From VFKU01 sp964411925 (GTDB lineage: Bacteria; Hydrogenedentota; Hydrogenedentia; Hydrogenedentales; GCA-2746185): DNA of 23,497 nt. The DNA is taken from assembly GCA_964411925.1 (NCBI GenBank), contig CAYPNI010000067.1:1-23497 (forward strand), read 5' to 3'. A program made the translations under genes and the position numbers. Shown in pieces: positions 16,506-23,497 of the stretch. Within the stretch, counting starts at the first letter, position 1, and each line of letters begins with the position of its first letter. The notes beneath the pieces were generated by a model. The model searched no databases, was not told the origin of the DNA, and saw only the letters and a program-made list of their open reading frames with translations.

Positions 16506-17537
16506 TCAGCCTTCGCCCTTGAGCTTCCGCAGGTTTGCCCAGAACTCGGTAACGTTGTCCTTGCGCACGATGACGGAAGGCACTTCGATGAATCCGCCCT
16601 CCGGCAGAACCGTTCGGTCGCCGCGCGCGAGCGCCGCCAAAACCCGCACAGACTCGTAGCCGTATTGATAGGGTTGCTGGCTCACCGTTCCGTGCACGTG
16701 GCCGTCCGTGATGCCCTGCAGCGTGCCGTCCTGCTCGTCGAAACTCACGAGCTTGATCTGGCCAAGCTTGTTCGCTTCCCTCACGGCGGACAAACAGTTC
16801 GGAATGTTGTATGCGAACAACCCGACCATCCCATCCAGCCCCGCGTACGCCGCAATGGTGTCTTCCGCGTTCGACTTCGCCTTCGCGTAGTCGAAATTGT
16901 CCGTGCGCGTGCCGAGGATCGTAAACCCGTTGCCCTCGAGTTTCGCATCGGACGCGTCGAATGTCATGTCCGGCCCGCTCTTCTGCACCGGGCGGCCCAA
17001 CAACTCGTCGATGACGCCCTGCCGGCGTTGTTGGGAATTGAGTTGTTCGAGCCGGCCCACGAATATCATCAGCTCGCCCCCGTCTGGCAACGCCTCTTTG
17101 ACGAGCTTGCCCGCCTGGCGGCCAGCCGTGTAGTTGTCCATACCGATGAAGCACAGCCGGTTCGATCCGGGCGCATCGGAATCGTGCGTGATGACGTTGG
17201 TCACCATTGCGGCTTCGTTGATCATCTGGACCTGGTTCGCCGCGTCGATCGGGCTAATCGCGATGCCGTCGCTGCCGTTCGACAGCAGCGTCTCGACCAT
17301 CCGCTTCTGGTCCACCAGCCCCTTCGGCGGCATCAACACCTCAACCGACACACCGAAATCTTTCGCGCCGGCTTCCGCGCCCGCCTGCGCGATCGTCCAG
17401 AACGGGTCGATCCCGTTCGTGACATACGCGACGCGAATGTCACGATCGCCACCGCCTGATGCGGAGTCGCCCTCTGGAGTGCCGCCGCACCCGGCAGCGA
17501 TAGTCGCCGCTACCAAACAAAGGAGTAGTCGCTTCAT
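16506..17537 (-). CDS. Sugar-binding lipoprotein of the ABC importer, RbsB-like
   Basis: Periplasmic-binding protein (343 aa) of the Peripla_BP_4 group that feeds the CUT2 importer. Residues 1-17 are a lipoprotein signal with lipobox AAGC (Cys17). A Gly/Ser linker follows, then the two-lobed sugar-binding fold: 'VAYVTNGIDPFW' near 36-47, 'DGIAISPIDAANQ' near 90, 'THDSDAPGSNRLCFIGMDNY' near 118-137 and 'LVSFDEQDGTLQGI' near 268. The Trp, Asp and Asn residues in these segments are the usual sugar contacts, but they do not identify the sugar. GGAGAGG, 7 bases before the ATG, supports the start. The first 18 bases upstream are followed by an assembly gap, so its promoter is not visible. It heads the receptor-ATPase-permease operon. 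Confidence 0.93.
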   Translation of the reverse strand: MKRLLLCLVAATIAAGCGGTPEGDSASGGGDRDIRVAYVTNGIDPFWTIAQAGAEAGAKDFGVSVEVLMPPKGLVDQKRMVETLLSNGSDGIAISPIDAANQVQMINEAAMVTNVITHDSDAPGSNRLCFIGMDNYTAGRQAGKLVKEALPDGGELMIFVGRLEQLNSQQRRQGVIDELLGRPVQKSGPDMTFDASDAKLEGNGFTILGTRTDNFDYAKAKSNAEDTIAAYAGLDGMVGLFAYNIPNCLSAVREANKLGQIKLVSFDEQDGTLQGITDGHVHGTVSQQPYQYGYESVRVLAALARGDRTVLPEGGFIEVPSVIVRKDNVTEFWANLRKLKGEG

Positions 17538-17555
17538 CGCTTTACCTCTCCGCCC

Positions 17556-17655
17556 NNNNNNNNNNNNNNNNNNNNNNNNNNNNNNNNNNNNNNNNNNNNN
17601 NNNNNNNNNNNNNNNNNNNNNNNNNNNNNNNNNNNNNNNNNNNNNNNNNNNNNNN
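17556..17655. other. Assembly gap, 100 N
   Basis: Exactly 100 unknown bases, the conventional size for a gap of unknown length. It lies between the SDR gene and the sugar receptor gene. Missing DNA could include the transporter promoter or whole genes, so distance and operon continuity across it cannot be judged. Confidence 0.98.
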
Positions 17656-17682
17656 GCGGGAATGACAAGGTCTGGTCTTCCA

Positions 17683-18459
17683 CTATGCCACCGTGTGCGC
17701 GCCGTTCACGCAAATGTTCTGCCCGGAAACATACGCCGATTCGTCCGACGCGAGAAACACGACGGTGTCCGCGACTTCCTTCGGCACGCCCCAGCGTCTG
17801 GACGGCAACCCCGCGAGATACGCGTCCTTCTCTTCCTGTGGATCGTTCTCGTGGCGCTCGACCGGAATCCAACCGGGAGAGACCATGTTGACCGTGATGT
17901 TCCACGGCGCGAGCTCACCCGCCAGGCTGCGGTTGAACCCGTTCTGCCCGCCCTTCGCCGCGACGTACGCCGTGAAGTTCGGCACGCCGCGCTGAAACAC
18001 CTCGGACCCGATATTGATGATGCGTCCCCACTTCTGCTTCTTCATGTGCGGCAACGTCGCGCGCACGAGCAGGAACGGGCTCTTGATGAAAAAGTCGAGC
18101 ATGGACTGGTAGAACGCCCAGTCGTACTGTTCGATGGGCTTTTGCGGCTGCGCGGGTGTCGCGTTGATCACGAGGATGTCGATCGCGCCCAGGTCCTTCT
18201 CGATCTGCTTGACCATCCCGCCAATCTCGCCTTCGTCCACCGCGCTCGCGCGGTACAACTTTCCCGCGTGGCCGGCCTTCTGGAACTCGGCGAAGGTCTT
18301 CTCCGCGCGGGCCTGGTTGTTCCGGTAGTTCAGCGCCACCTTCGCGCCCGCAGCACCCAACGCCATCACCATCGCCTTGCCCAGCCCGGTCGAACTGCCC
18401 GTGACCAGTGCGACGCGCCCGTCCAACCGGAACGGCGCGTGTTCATTACCTTGACTCAT
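17683..18459 (-). CDS. Short-chain dehydrogenase/reductase (SDR)
   Basis: Cytoplasmic NAD(P)-dependent oxidoreductase of the classical SDR family (258 aa, standard length). The cofactor motif TGSSTGLG is at residues 20-27. Catalytic residues are Ser152 (NIGSEVF), Tyr165 and Lys169 (YVAAK). The C-terminal 'SAYVSGQNICVNGAHTVA' is the usual SDR ending. One deviation: the position of the conserved NNAG motif reads INATPA (99-103), so the second Asn and the Gly are lost. There is no clear acidic residue after the glycine motif, and Arg46 in 'LNYRNN' may favour NADP. Next to a mutarotase and a sugar importer, a sugar, sugar-lactone or polyol dehydrogenase is a reasonable guess, but the substrate is not visible. 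GGAG about 10 bases upstream supports the start. Confidence 0.9.
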   Translation of the reverse strand: MSQGNEHAPFRLDGRVALVTGSSTGLGKAMVMALGAAGAKVALNYRNNQARAEKTFAEFQKAGHAGKLYRASAVDEGEIGGMVKQIEKDLGAIDILVINATPAQPQKPIEQYDWAFYQSMLDFFIKSPFLLVRATLPHMKKQKWGRIINIGSEVFQRGVPNFTAYVAAKGGQNGFNRSLAGELAPWNITVNMVSPGWIPVERHENDPQEEKDAYLAGLPSRRWGVPKEVADTVVFLASDESAYVSGQNICVNGAHTVA

Positions 18460-18493
18460 TCCGTTCGCACTCCGATGAATCCTTCGTGGGTGG

Positions 18494-18523
18494 CAGGCTT
18501 AAGCGGGGTTCAGCTTAAGCCTG
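18494..18523. repeat. Imperfect palindrome, copy 2 of the dispersed repeat
   Basis: Arms CAGGCTTAAGC and GCTTAAGCCTG are separated by 8 bases. Compared with copy 1 at 5600-5631 the outer arms are identical, part of the centre differs, and flanking bases (GGGTG before, TT after) are shared. It starts 2 bases 3' of the stop codon of the minus-strand aldose epimerase gene, the same placement as copy 1. Confidence 0.85.
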
Positions 18524-18525
18524 TT

Positions 18526-19773
18526 TCATTCCGTGGAAAACTTGTGCACCGTCGTCTGCCGGTACGTCTCGCCCGGCCGCAGCACGCACGACGGGAAGTC
18601 TGGCTTGTTCGGCGTATCGGGGTACGTCTGCGCTTCGAGACAGAACGCAAAGTTTTTCTGGTAGGTCGCTCCGCCCTTGCCCGTCAGTGTCCCGTCGAGA
18701 AAGTTGCCCGTGTAGAACTGCAGGCCCGGCTCCGTGGTCGAAATCTCCATGACGCGGCCCGATCCCGGATGCGTCACCTTCGCCGCGGGGCGCAGCGTCT
18801 TGTTTTCGCCGTCCACCGCAAAGTTGTGATCGTATCCGCCTGGATCGCCGGCGATTTGCGCAATCCGTTCGCCAATCGCGTGCGCCTGACGGAAATCCAC
18901 GGGCGTGCCCTCGACCGGCGCGACCTCGCCCGTCGGGATAAACGTCTCGTCCGTCGGCGTATACCGCTCAGCATAGATCGTCAGCTCGTGATCCAGGATC
19001 GTCTGCCCGCTCGCCTCCCCCGCGAGATTCCAGTACGCGTGGTTCGTCAGATTTACGACCGTGGGCTTGTCGGTCGTCCCGGTGTAGTCAAAACTGAGTT
19101 CGTTGTTGTCTGTCAGCGTGTATGTAACCGAGCACGTCAGCGATCCGGGGTAACCCTCGTCGCCGTCCGCACTCGTGTGCGTAAACCGCACGCCGACGCC
19201 GGACACGCCCCCCTGCAACACTTCGCGGCCGAGCACCTCGCCCGTCCACAGCGCCTTGTCAAACCCGACGTTGCCGCCGTGCAGATGGTTCGGCGCGTTG
19301 TTCGTCGCGAGCGTGTACTCGTTGCCATCCAGCGCAAATTTCCCCAGCGCGATGCGGTTGGCGTACCGGCCGACCGTCGACCCCATATACGGCGACGCGC
19401 CGGTATACGGCGCGACCTTATCGAATCCAAGCGTCACATCGGCCAGCGTGCCATCGCGATCGGGCGCTTCCATCGACACAAGCGTCGCGCCCCAATCTGT
19501 GATCGTCGCCTTGAGCCCCTTCGCATTGGTCAGGGTGTACAGCTTGACCGCGCGGCCATCGGGCAACGTGTCCCAGTGGTCGTTGACCGTCACGCTCGCC
19601 GTGGTCGGCGCGATACGTCCCGTCCCCTGGCCGAGATCTTCCGGCGACACTTCGAGCACCCTCCCGTAGTCACTGCCCGGTTCGGCTTCCTGCGCGGGCT
19701 CTTTCGGCGAACACGCCGCCAGCATCGTCGCTGCCGCGAGCGCGCAAATACCCCACGCCATTCTCCGTCTCAT
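18526..19773 (-). CDS. galM: Exported lipoprotein aldose 1-epimerase (mutarotase)
   Basis: Aldose 1-epimerase (415 aa), which interconverts alpha and beta anomers of sugars such as galactose or glucose. The family catalytic set is present: His165 in PNHLHGG (161-167), His245 in TNHAYWNL (243-250) as general acid, Asp315 in GYDHNF and Glu348 in TTEPGLQFYTGN as general base. Unlike the cytoplasmic enteric enzyme, it begins with a lipoprotein signal (MRRRMAWGICALAAATMLAA with lipobox Cys21) and a linker to about residue 60, so it should act outside the cytoplasm. The start at 19771-19773 is chosen over an upstream in-frame start because GGGAGGG lies 7 bases before it and the signal begins there. 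It precedes the SDR gene in the same direction and fits preparation of sugar for uptake. The gene symbol reflects family only. Confidence 0.93.
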   Translation of the reverse strand: MRRRMAWGICALAAATMLAACSPKEPAQEAEPGSDYGRVLEVSPEDLGQGTGRIAPTTASVTVNDHWDTLPDGRAVKLYTLTNAKGLKATITDWGATLVSMEAPDRDGTLADVTLGFDKVAPYTGASPYMGSTVGRYANRIALGKFALDGNEYTLATNNAPNHLHGGNVGFDKALWTGEVLGREVLQGGVSGVGVRFTHTSADGDEGYPGSLTCSVTYTLTDNNELSFDYTGTTDKPTVVNLTNHAYWNLAGEASGQTILDHELTIYAERYTPTDETFIPTGEVAPVEGTPVDFRQAHAIGERIAQIAGDPGGYDHNFAVDGENKTLRPAAKVTHPGSGRVMEISTTEPGLQFYTGNFLDGTLTGKGGATYQKNFAFCLEAQTYPDTPNKPDFPSCVLRPGETYRQTTVHKFSTE

Positions 19774-19860
19774 GCCGTTGCCCTCCCGCCGCGAATCGCC
19801 GTTGCCCGATGCGCGTCCGCCAAGAATACACAAATCGCGCCCCGCCGCCCAGCCCCCGCT

Positions 19861-19908
19861 TGTCATTGCGAGGAGTCACGCCCTCGGCGTGACGACGAAG
19901 CAATCTCG
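19861..19908. repeat. Dispersed 'CATTGCGAGG...GAAGCAATCTC' hairpin repeat
   Basis: The sequence begins TGTCATTGCGAGGAG and ends GACGAAGCAATCTCG. It contains nested inverted repeats: an inner stem TCACGCC/GGCGTGA (19876-19882 and 19886-19892) and outer arms ATTGC/GCAAT (19865-19869 and 19900-19904). This core is known from many unrelated bacterial genomes as a dispersed short repeat. It lies 29 bases 3' of the second DUF1501 gene stop, upstream of galM. It may act as a message-end hairpin or a non-autonomous mobile remnant. Confidence 0.75.
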
Positions 19909-19937
19909 CGCACCCGCCGCGCCGAACGACGCGATGG

Positions 19938-21419
19938 CTACGCCAGCAACGAGGTGATCGGCTGCGCGCCCTCGACGCCGACCAGCCTCTGGTCGAGGCC
20001 GTCGTAGAAATACGCCAGGTGGTTCGGGTCGAGCCCCATGCAATACAGCGCGGTCGCATGCAGGTGTTTGACGTGATAGGGGTCGCTCACGGCCGCGCTG
20101 CCCAGTTCGTCCGTCTCGCCGACGCTGATGCCGCCCTTGATGCCGCCGCCCGCCATCCACATCGTGAACCCATAGGCGTTGTGGTCGCGTCCCGTGCCCT
20201 TCTCATACTCCGCCGTCGGCTGGCGGCCAAACTCGCCGCCCCAGATGACCAGCGTCTCGTCGAGCAGCCCGCGCTGTTTCAAGTCTTTCAGCAATCCCGC
20301 AATCGGCTTGTCGGTGTTCCCCGCGTGATAATTGTGGTTCGTCTCCAGGTCGGCGTGCGCGTCCCAGTTGTCGTCGTTGTGCGCGCCTCCCGAGTAAATC
20401 TGGATAAATCGAACGCCCTTCTCGACCAGCCGCCGCGCCATCAGGCATTTCCGTCCGAAATCGTCCGTGCGTTCGCCGCCGATCCCATACAGGTCCTTCA
20501 CATGCTCCGGTTCGCTCTCGATGTCCACGGCGGCCGGCGCCGCGGCCTGCATGCGGTACGCAAGCTCGTAACTCGAGATGCGCGCGGCGAGATCGCTGTT
20601 GTCCGTGTGTGCGGCGAGGTGGCCCTCGTTGAAGTGCCGCAAATGATCCAGCAAGAGCCGCTGTTCCGCGTCCGTCATGTCGCCGTAGGGCTTCAAATCC
20701 AGAATCGGCGTGCCTTGCGGACGAAACACGGTCCCCTGATAGCTCGCGGGCATGTAGCCGCTGCTCCAGTTCTGCGCCCCGCTGATCGGCCCGCCGGTCT
20801 TGTCCAGCATCACGACGTATCCCGGCAGGTCCTCGTTCTCCGACCCCAGGCCGTAGTTCACCCACGAGCCGAGCGAGGGATGCCCGCCGAGAATCCGGCC
20901 CGAGTTCATCATCAGCATCGCGGATCCGTGGATCGGTGAGTCCGCCGTCATGGACTTGATGAACGCGATGTCGTCCACGCAGGTCGCGACATGCGGAAAC
21001 AGGTCGCTCACCCACGCGCCGCTCTCGCCGTATTGCTTGAACGCCCACTTCGGCCCGACGACGCGCCCCTCGTTCCGGTGGCCTCCGCGGCCGAAGGTCT
21101 TGACCTGAATCGTCTGGCCGTCGTACTTCCCGAGCTCGGGCTTGTGATCAAACGTGTCCACGTGGCTCGGCCCACCGTACATGAACAGGAAGATGCAGCT
21201 TTTCGCGCGCTGCGCAATCATCGGAGGCTTCGGCGCGAGCGGGTTCGCGAACGGCGTCGCACCGTCTGCGGCGAACGCCTGCGACCTGAAGAACCCCTCG
21301 CGCGCGAGCAGGCCCGTCAGCGCCATCGACGTGAAACCGCCGCCGATGCTGCGCAGGAATTCCCGCCGCGTCCGGCCGCAGAACGAGTTCACCGGCTTGC
21401 GATGTTTGTCATCGGACAT
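19938..21419 (-). CDS. Tat-exported DUF1501 protein (second copy)
   Basis: A 493-aa DUF1501 protein, paralogue of the one at 9190-10626. The twin-arginine signal is GRTRREFLRS (Arg18-Arg19), with a hydrophobic region and a likely cut near AFAA. Family segments are complete: 'GGPSHVDTFDHKPELGKYDG', 'GSWVNYGLGSENEDLPGYVV', 'DLKQRGLLDETLVIWGGEFG', 'GRDHNAYGFTMWMAGGGIKG' and 'HLHATALYCMGLDPNHL'. Compared with copy 1 it keeps the HVDTFD motif, which copy 1 has as QQDLFD. ATG at 21417-21419 is preferred to a GTG nine bases earlier because GAGG lies 8 bases before the ATG. It follows the partial DUF1549/DUF1553 gene by 59 bases in the same direction. The enzymatic role of the family is unknown. Confidence 0.93.
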   Translation of the reverse strand: MSDDKHRKPVNSFCGRTRREFLRSIGGGFTSMALTGLLAREGFFRSQAFAADGATPFANPLAPKPPMIAQRAKSCIFLFMYGGPSHVDTFDHKPELGKYDGQTIQVKTFGRGGHRNEGRVVGPKWAFKQYGESGAWVSDLFPHVATCVDDIAFIKSMTADSPIHGSAMLMMNSGRILGGHPSLGSWVNYGLGSENEDLPGYVVMLDKTGGPISGAQNWSSGYMPASYQGTVFRPQGTPILDLKPYGDMTDAEQRLLLDHLRHFNEGHLAAHTDNSDLAARISSYELAYRMQAAAPAAVDIESEPEHVKDLYGIGGERTDDFGRKCLMARRLVEKGVRFIQIYSGGAHNDDNWDAHADLETNHNYHAGNTDKPIAGLLKDLKQRGLLDETLVIWGGEFGRQPTAEYEKGTGRDHNAYGFTMWMAGGGIKGGISVGETDELGSAAVSDPYHVKHLHATALYCMGLDPNHLAYFYDGLDQRLVGVEGAQPITSLLA

Positions 21420-21478
21420 ACTCGACACCTCGTCTGGCGTGATCGTCCCGCGCGTCAGCGAAGGACGTCATCGTGAGC

Positions 21479-23497
21479 CTACTCCAAATAGACGAATTCG
21501 TTCAGATTCAGCAGCAACAAACAAAACCGCTCCATCGCCTTTTCCGGAGCTAACCCGTACTCGTTCTGTAACTCGCCGATGAATTGCAGGCCGCGCGTGA
21601 CTTCATCCGGCCGAGCCGGCCGCGACGTCACCAGCTCGAACCCCAGCCGCACTCGCGCCTCTTCGTCCGGCGCTTCACGATGCAGCCGCGCGGCCAGCAG
21701 CGCCGCCTGGTCGTGCGCGAACTTGCTATTGAGCAGGTTGAGCGCCTGTGTGGGCTGCGTCGTGCTGAATCGCACGGGACAGCTCGACTGCGGGTCGGCC
21801 TGGTCGAAGTCCGTCAGGATCGGCATGAGCAGCGACCGTTTCACGTGCACATAAATACTGCGCCGCGCGGCCGCTTCCGGCGTCGATGTGCCCCATGTGC
21901 CCGACTGCTCGAGCATCGCGTTCATCGACGACGTCTTGATGACTTCCTCAGGCAACTCCGGATATACACCCGCACCGTGCATGGCAAGGTTGATCGTCCC
22001 GCCGGCGGACAGCATGGAGTCACGGATTTCCTCCGCCGTCAGACGACGCATGTCGAATCGCCAGAACAACTGGTTCGCGGGGTCTTTCGCCAGCGCTGCC
22101 CCGTTTGCCTCGGAGGACATTCGAAACGCGCTCGACGTCAGGATCAATCGCTGGATGTGCTTGATCGACCAGCCCGAGCGCACGAACTCCGCGGCCAGCC
22201 AGTCCAGCAACTCCGGGTTCGTCGGGTCGTCGCCGATTACTCCGAAATTGTTGGAAGACTTAACAATCCCGCGACCGAAGTTGTACTGCCAGATTCGATT
22301 GACCATCACGCGCGCGGTCAGCGGGTTCGCCGGGTCCGCGATCCAGTCCGCGAGCTGCCGCCGTCGGCCGGAGGTTTCGTCGGAAGCAAACGGAGACGGC
22401 AGCGCTGGACTGGGCGCGTCGAACACGCGGGGGAATCCGGGCGTCACGTCCCGGCCCGGCGCATGCGGACTCCCGCGAATCAGGATGTGCGTCTGGGCCG
22501 GCTCCGGCCCGAGTTCCTTCGCACTCGGCGCCCATTTCCCGGAGATTTCCCGGTCCCGCACCGCCGCGCGCATCTTGCCCAGTTCTTCAATCCGCTCTAC
22601 CTTTTTCTTCCCGATCAGGTCTTTGCCATGCTCCGCGACGAGCTTGCGCAGGTCGCCGTCGTCGATGACTTTCTCCGGTTCCCGGGACAGGTCCTTGCGG
22701 AAGTTGGCATTACGCGGCGCCCAGCCGGCCCACAATCGCGGCGGGCCCGCGTTCACGAAGTATTCGAGCCGGAACGGCACGAGCCCGGCCTTGAGCACGA
22801 TCGTGCCTTCGTCGCGCCGGGGTTTCGGCTCGCGATGCGTGACGATTTCGTGGCCGTCGATCAACAGCCGGAACCCGCCGTTCGCGTCCACCGTGAACGC
22901 GTAGTCTCCGTCGAGTTCCACGTTAAGCAACCCTTCGTGAACAAAACCGACGTCATCCGGACGGGACGCGGGCGCGGTCGTGATGTACCCGTGATCGAGC
23001 GGGCCGGTGGTTTCCGGCTTGATCATGTCGAAGTCCGGTAACGCCCCCCATGATCCACGGTAAAACCTGTAGCTCAGCTGTTCGAGCTTTGAACTACCCG
23101 CGATCTTGCTCGGGATGAGTTCTGGTTTCTTTCGCGCGAGCTCGGTCTTGAACTTCTCCATTAGCTCGTTTTGTTCGCGCAACAGTTGGAATTCCTCGTC
23201 ACGCTTCTCGGCGACCTTGCGCTCGTATTCGCGTTGCTCGTCCGGCGGAAGGATGCTGGTAAGAATTCCATTGCCCGTCGTGCGGTCCATCGGCTTGAGT
23301 CCCTGAAAGAACGCCAGGAAACGGTAGTAGTCCGCCTGCGGGATCGGGTCGAGTTTGTGGCCGTGGCACCGCGCGCAACCCATCGTCACGCCCAGGAACA
23401 CGCGGGACGTCGTATCCACAATGTCGTCCAGCCCGTCGTAGCGCGCTTGCAACGGATCGGCGGGCTCGTCGTCCCACAAGCCGAGGTAGTAGTAGCC
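21479..23497 (-). CDS. DUF1549/DUF1553 cytochrome-like protein with PA14-like insert (partial)
   Basis: The C-terminal 672 residues of a second PSCyt-type protein; the N-terminus, including signal and PSCyt1 haem domain, lies beyond the right edge. The frame is open to the last base, and a TTG at 23477-23479 is internal, not a start. Visible parts, numbered from the edge: the end of DUF1549 with CARCH (41-45) in 'GCARCHGHKLDPIPQADYYR'; a charged, probably helical stretch at about 75-125; a PA14-like carbohydrate-binding module at about 137-269 ('GFVHEGLLNVELDGDYAFTV', 'GGFRLLIDGHEIV', 'GLVPFRLEYF'); and DUF1553 from about 350 ('NPLTARVMVNRIWQYNFGRG', 'NPELLDWLAAEFVRSGWSIK'). Copy 1 at 10628-13039 has no PA14-like module at that place. 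It pairs with the DUF1501 gene downstream. Confidence 0.92.
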   Translation of the reverse strand, partial: GYYYLGLWDDEPADPLQARYDGLDDIVDTTSRVFLGVTMGCARCHGHKLDPIPQADYYRFLAFFQGLKPMDRTTGNGILTSILPPDEQREYERKVAEKRDEEFQLLREQNELMEKFKTELARKKPELIPSKIAGSSKLEQLSYRFYRGSWGALPDFDMIKPETTGPLDHGYITTAPASRPDDVGFVHEGLLNVELDGDYAFTVDANGGFRLLIDGHEIVTHREPKPRRDEGTIVLKAGLVPFRLEYFVNAGPPRLWAGWAPRNANFRKDLSREPEKVIDDGDLRKLVAEHGKDLIGKKKVERIEELGKMRAAVRDREISGKWAPSAKELGPEPAQTHILIRGSPHAPGRDVTPGFPRVFDAPSPALPSPFASDETSGRRRQLADWIADPANPLTARVMVNRIWQYNFGRGIVKSSNNFGVIGDDPTNPELLDWLAAEFVRSGWSIKHIQRLILTSSAFRMSSEANGAALAKDPANQLFWRFDMRRLTAEEIRDSMLSAGGTINLAMHGAGVYPELPEEVIKTSSMNAMLEQSGTWGTSTPEAAARRSIYVHVKRSLLMPILTDFDQADPQSSCPVRFSTTQPTQALNLLNSKFAHDQAALLAARLHREAPDEEARVRLGFELVTSRPARPDEVTRGLQFIGELQNEYGLAPEKAMERFCLLLLNLNEFVYLE

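Noticed and set aside
16504..17154. Upstream extension of the sugar ATPase frame to 719 residues
   Set aside because: It overlaps the receptor lipoprotein gene in another frame; the GTG at 16501-16503 gives the standard family length and a 2-base spacing.
17134..20007. Very long plus-strand open frame crossing the N gap
   Set aside because: It is antisense to the sugar receptor, SDR and galM genes, reads through the unknown bases, is Arg-rich and has no family motif. It is a GC-bias shadow.

Overview
The window is a GC-rich bacterial segment, probably from a metagenome-assembled or draft genome because it contains a run of 100 N. The organism is probably a planctomycete-like bacterium: Planctomycetota, another PVC-group phylum, or Candidatus Hydrogenedentota. 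The main argument is two copies of the gene pair 'PSCyt/DUF1549/DUF1553 cytochrome-like protein plus Tat-exported DUF1501 protein', which is a hallmark of those lineages. DUF3604, PqaA-like and NHL-repeat exported proteins fit the same picture. Lipoprotein and twin-arginine signals point to a cell with an outer membrane. The phylum assignment is inference; there is no rRNA or other marker gene here.

Left part (1-2775, minus strand): a high-affinity Mn/Zn/Fe ABC importer of the TroA/ZnuA type. The order is lipoprotein receptor, ATPase, permease, with overlapping stops and starts. The permease carries the beginning of a C-terminal winged-helix domain and runs off the left edge. A divergent, AT-rich intergenic region holding a palindrome separates it from a large exported DUF3604 (PHP-type metal-dependent hydrolase) protein on the plus strand (2947-5529). 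A Met/His-rich exported protein (5637-6179, minus) converges on that gene across a 32-nt perfect palindrome.

Middle (6606-9183, plus strand): a PqaA-family exported alpha/beta-hydrolase-like protein, followed by an exported six-bladed NHL beta-propeller.

Right part (23497 down to 9190, all minus strand, about 14 kb): DUF1549/DUF1553 (partial, with a PA14-like insert) and DUF1501; an exported lipoprotein aldose 1-epimerase; an SDR oxidoreductase; an assembly gap; a sugar ABC importer (receptor lipoprotein, double ATPase, permease); a membrane-anchored formylglycine-generating-enzyme-like domain without the catalytic cysteines; then a second DUF1549/DUF1553 plus DUF1501 pair. This reads as a carbohydrate-use locus: exported proteins of unknown exact role outside, a mutarotase to equilibrate sugar anomers, an importer, and a dehydrogenase for the sugar or a derivative. 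No gene gives the sugar identity.

Two kinds of dispersed non-coding repeat are visible. One is a palindrome with CTTAAG in each arm, in two copies, each directly 3' of a minus-strand stop codon. The other is one copy of the widespread CATTGCGAGG...GAAGCAATCTC type. No tRNA, rRNA, CRISPR array, transposase, phage gene or defence system was recognised. I do not see a convincing wholly new system. The strongest leads are the palindromic repeat, the transporter-regulator fusion with its divergent operator region, and the paired planctomycete cassettes around the sugar transporter.
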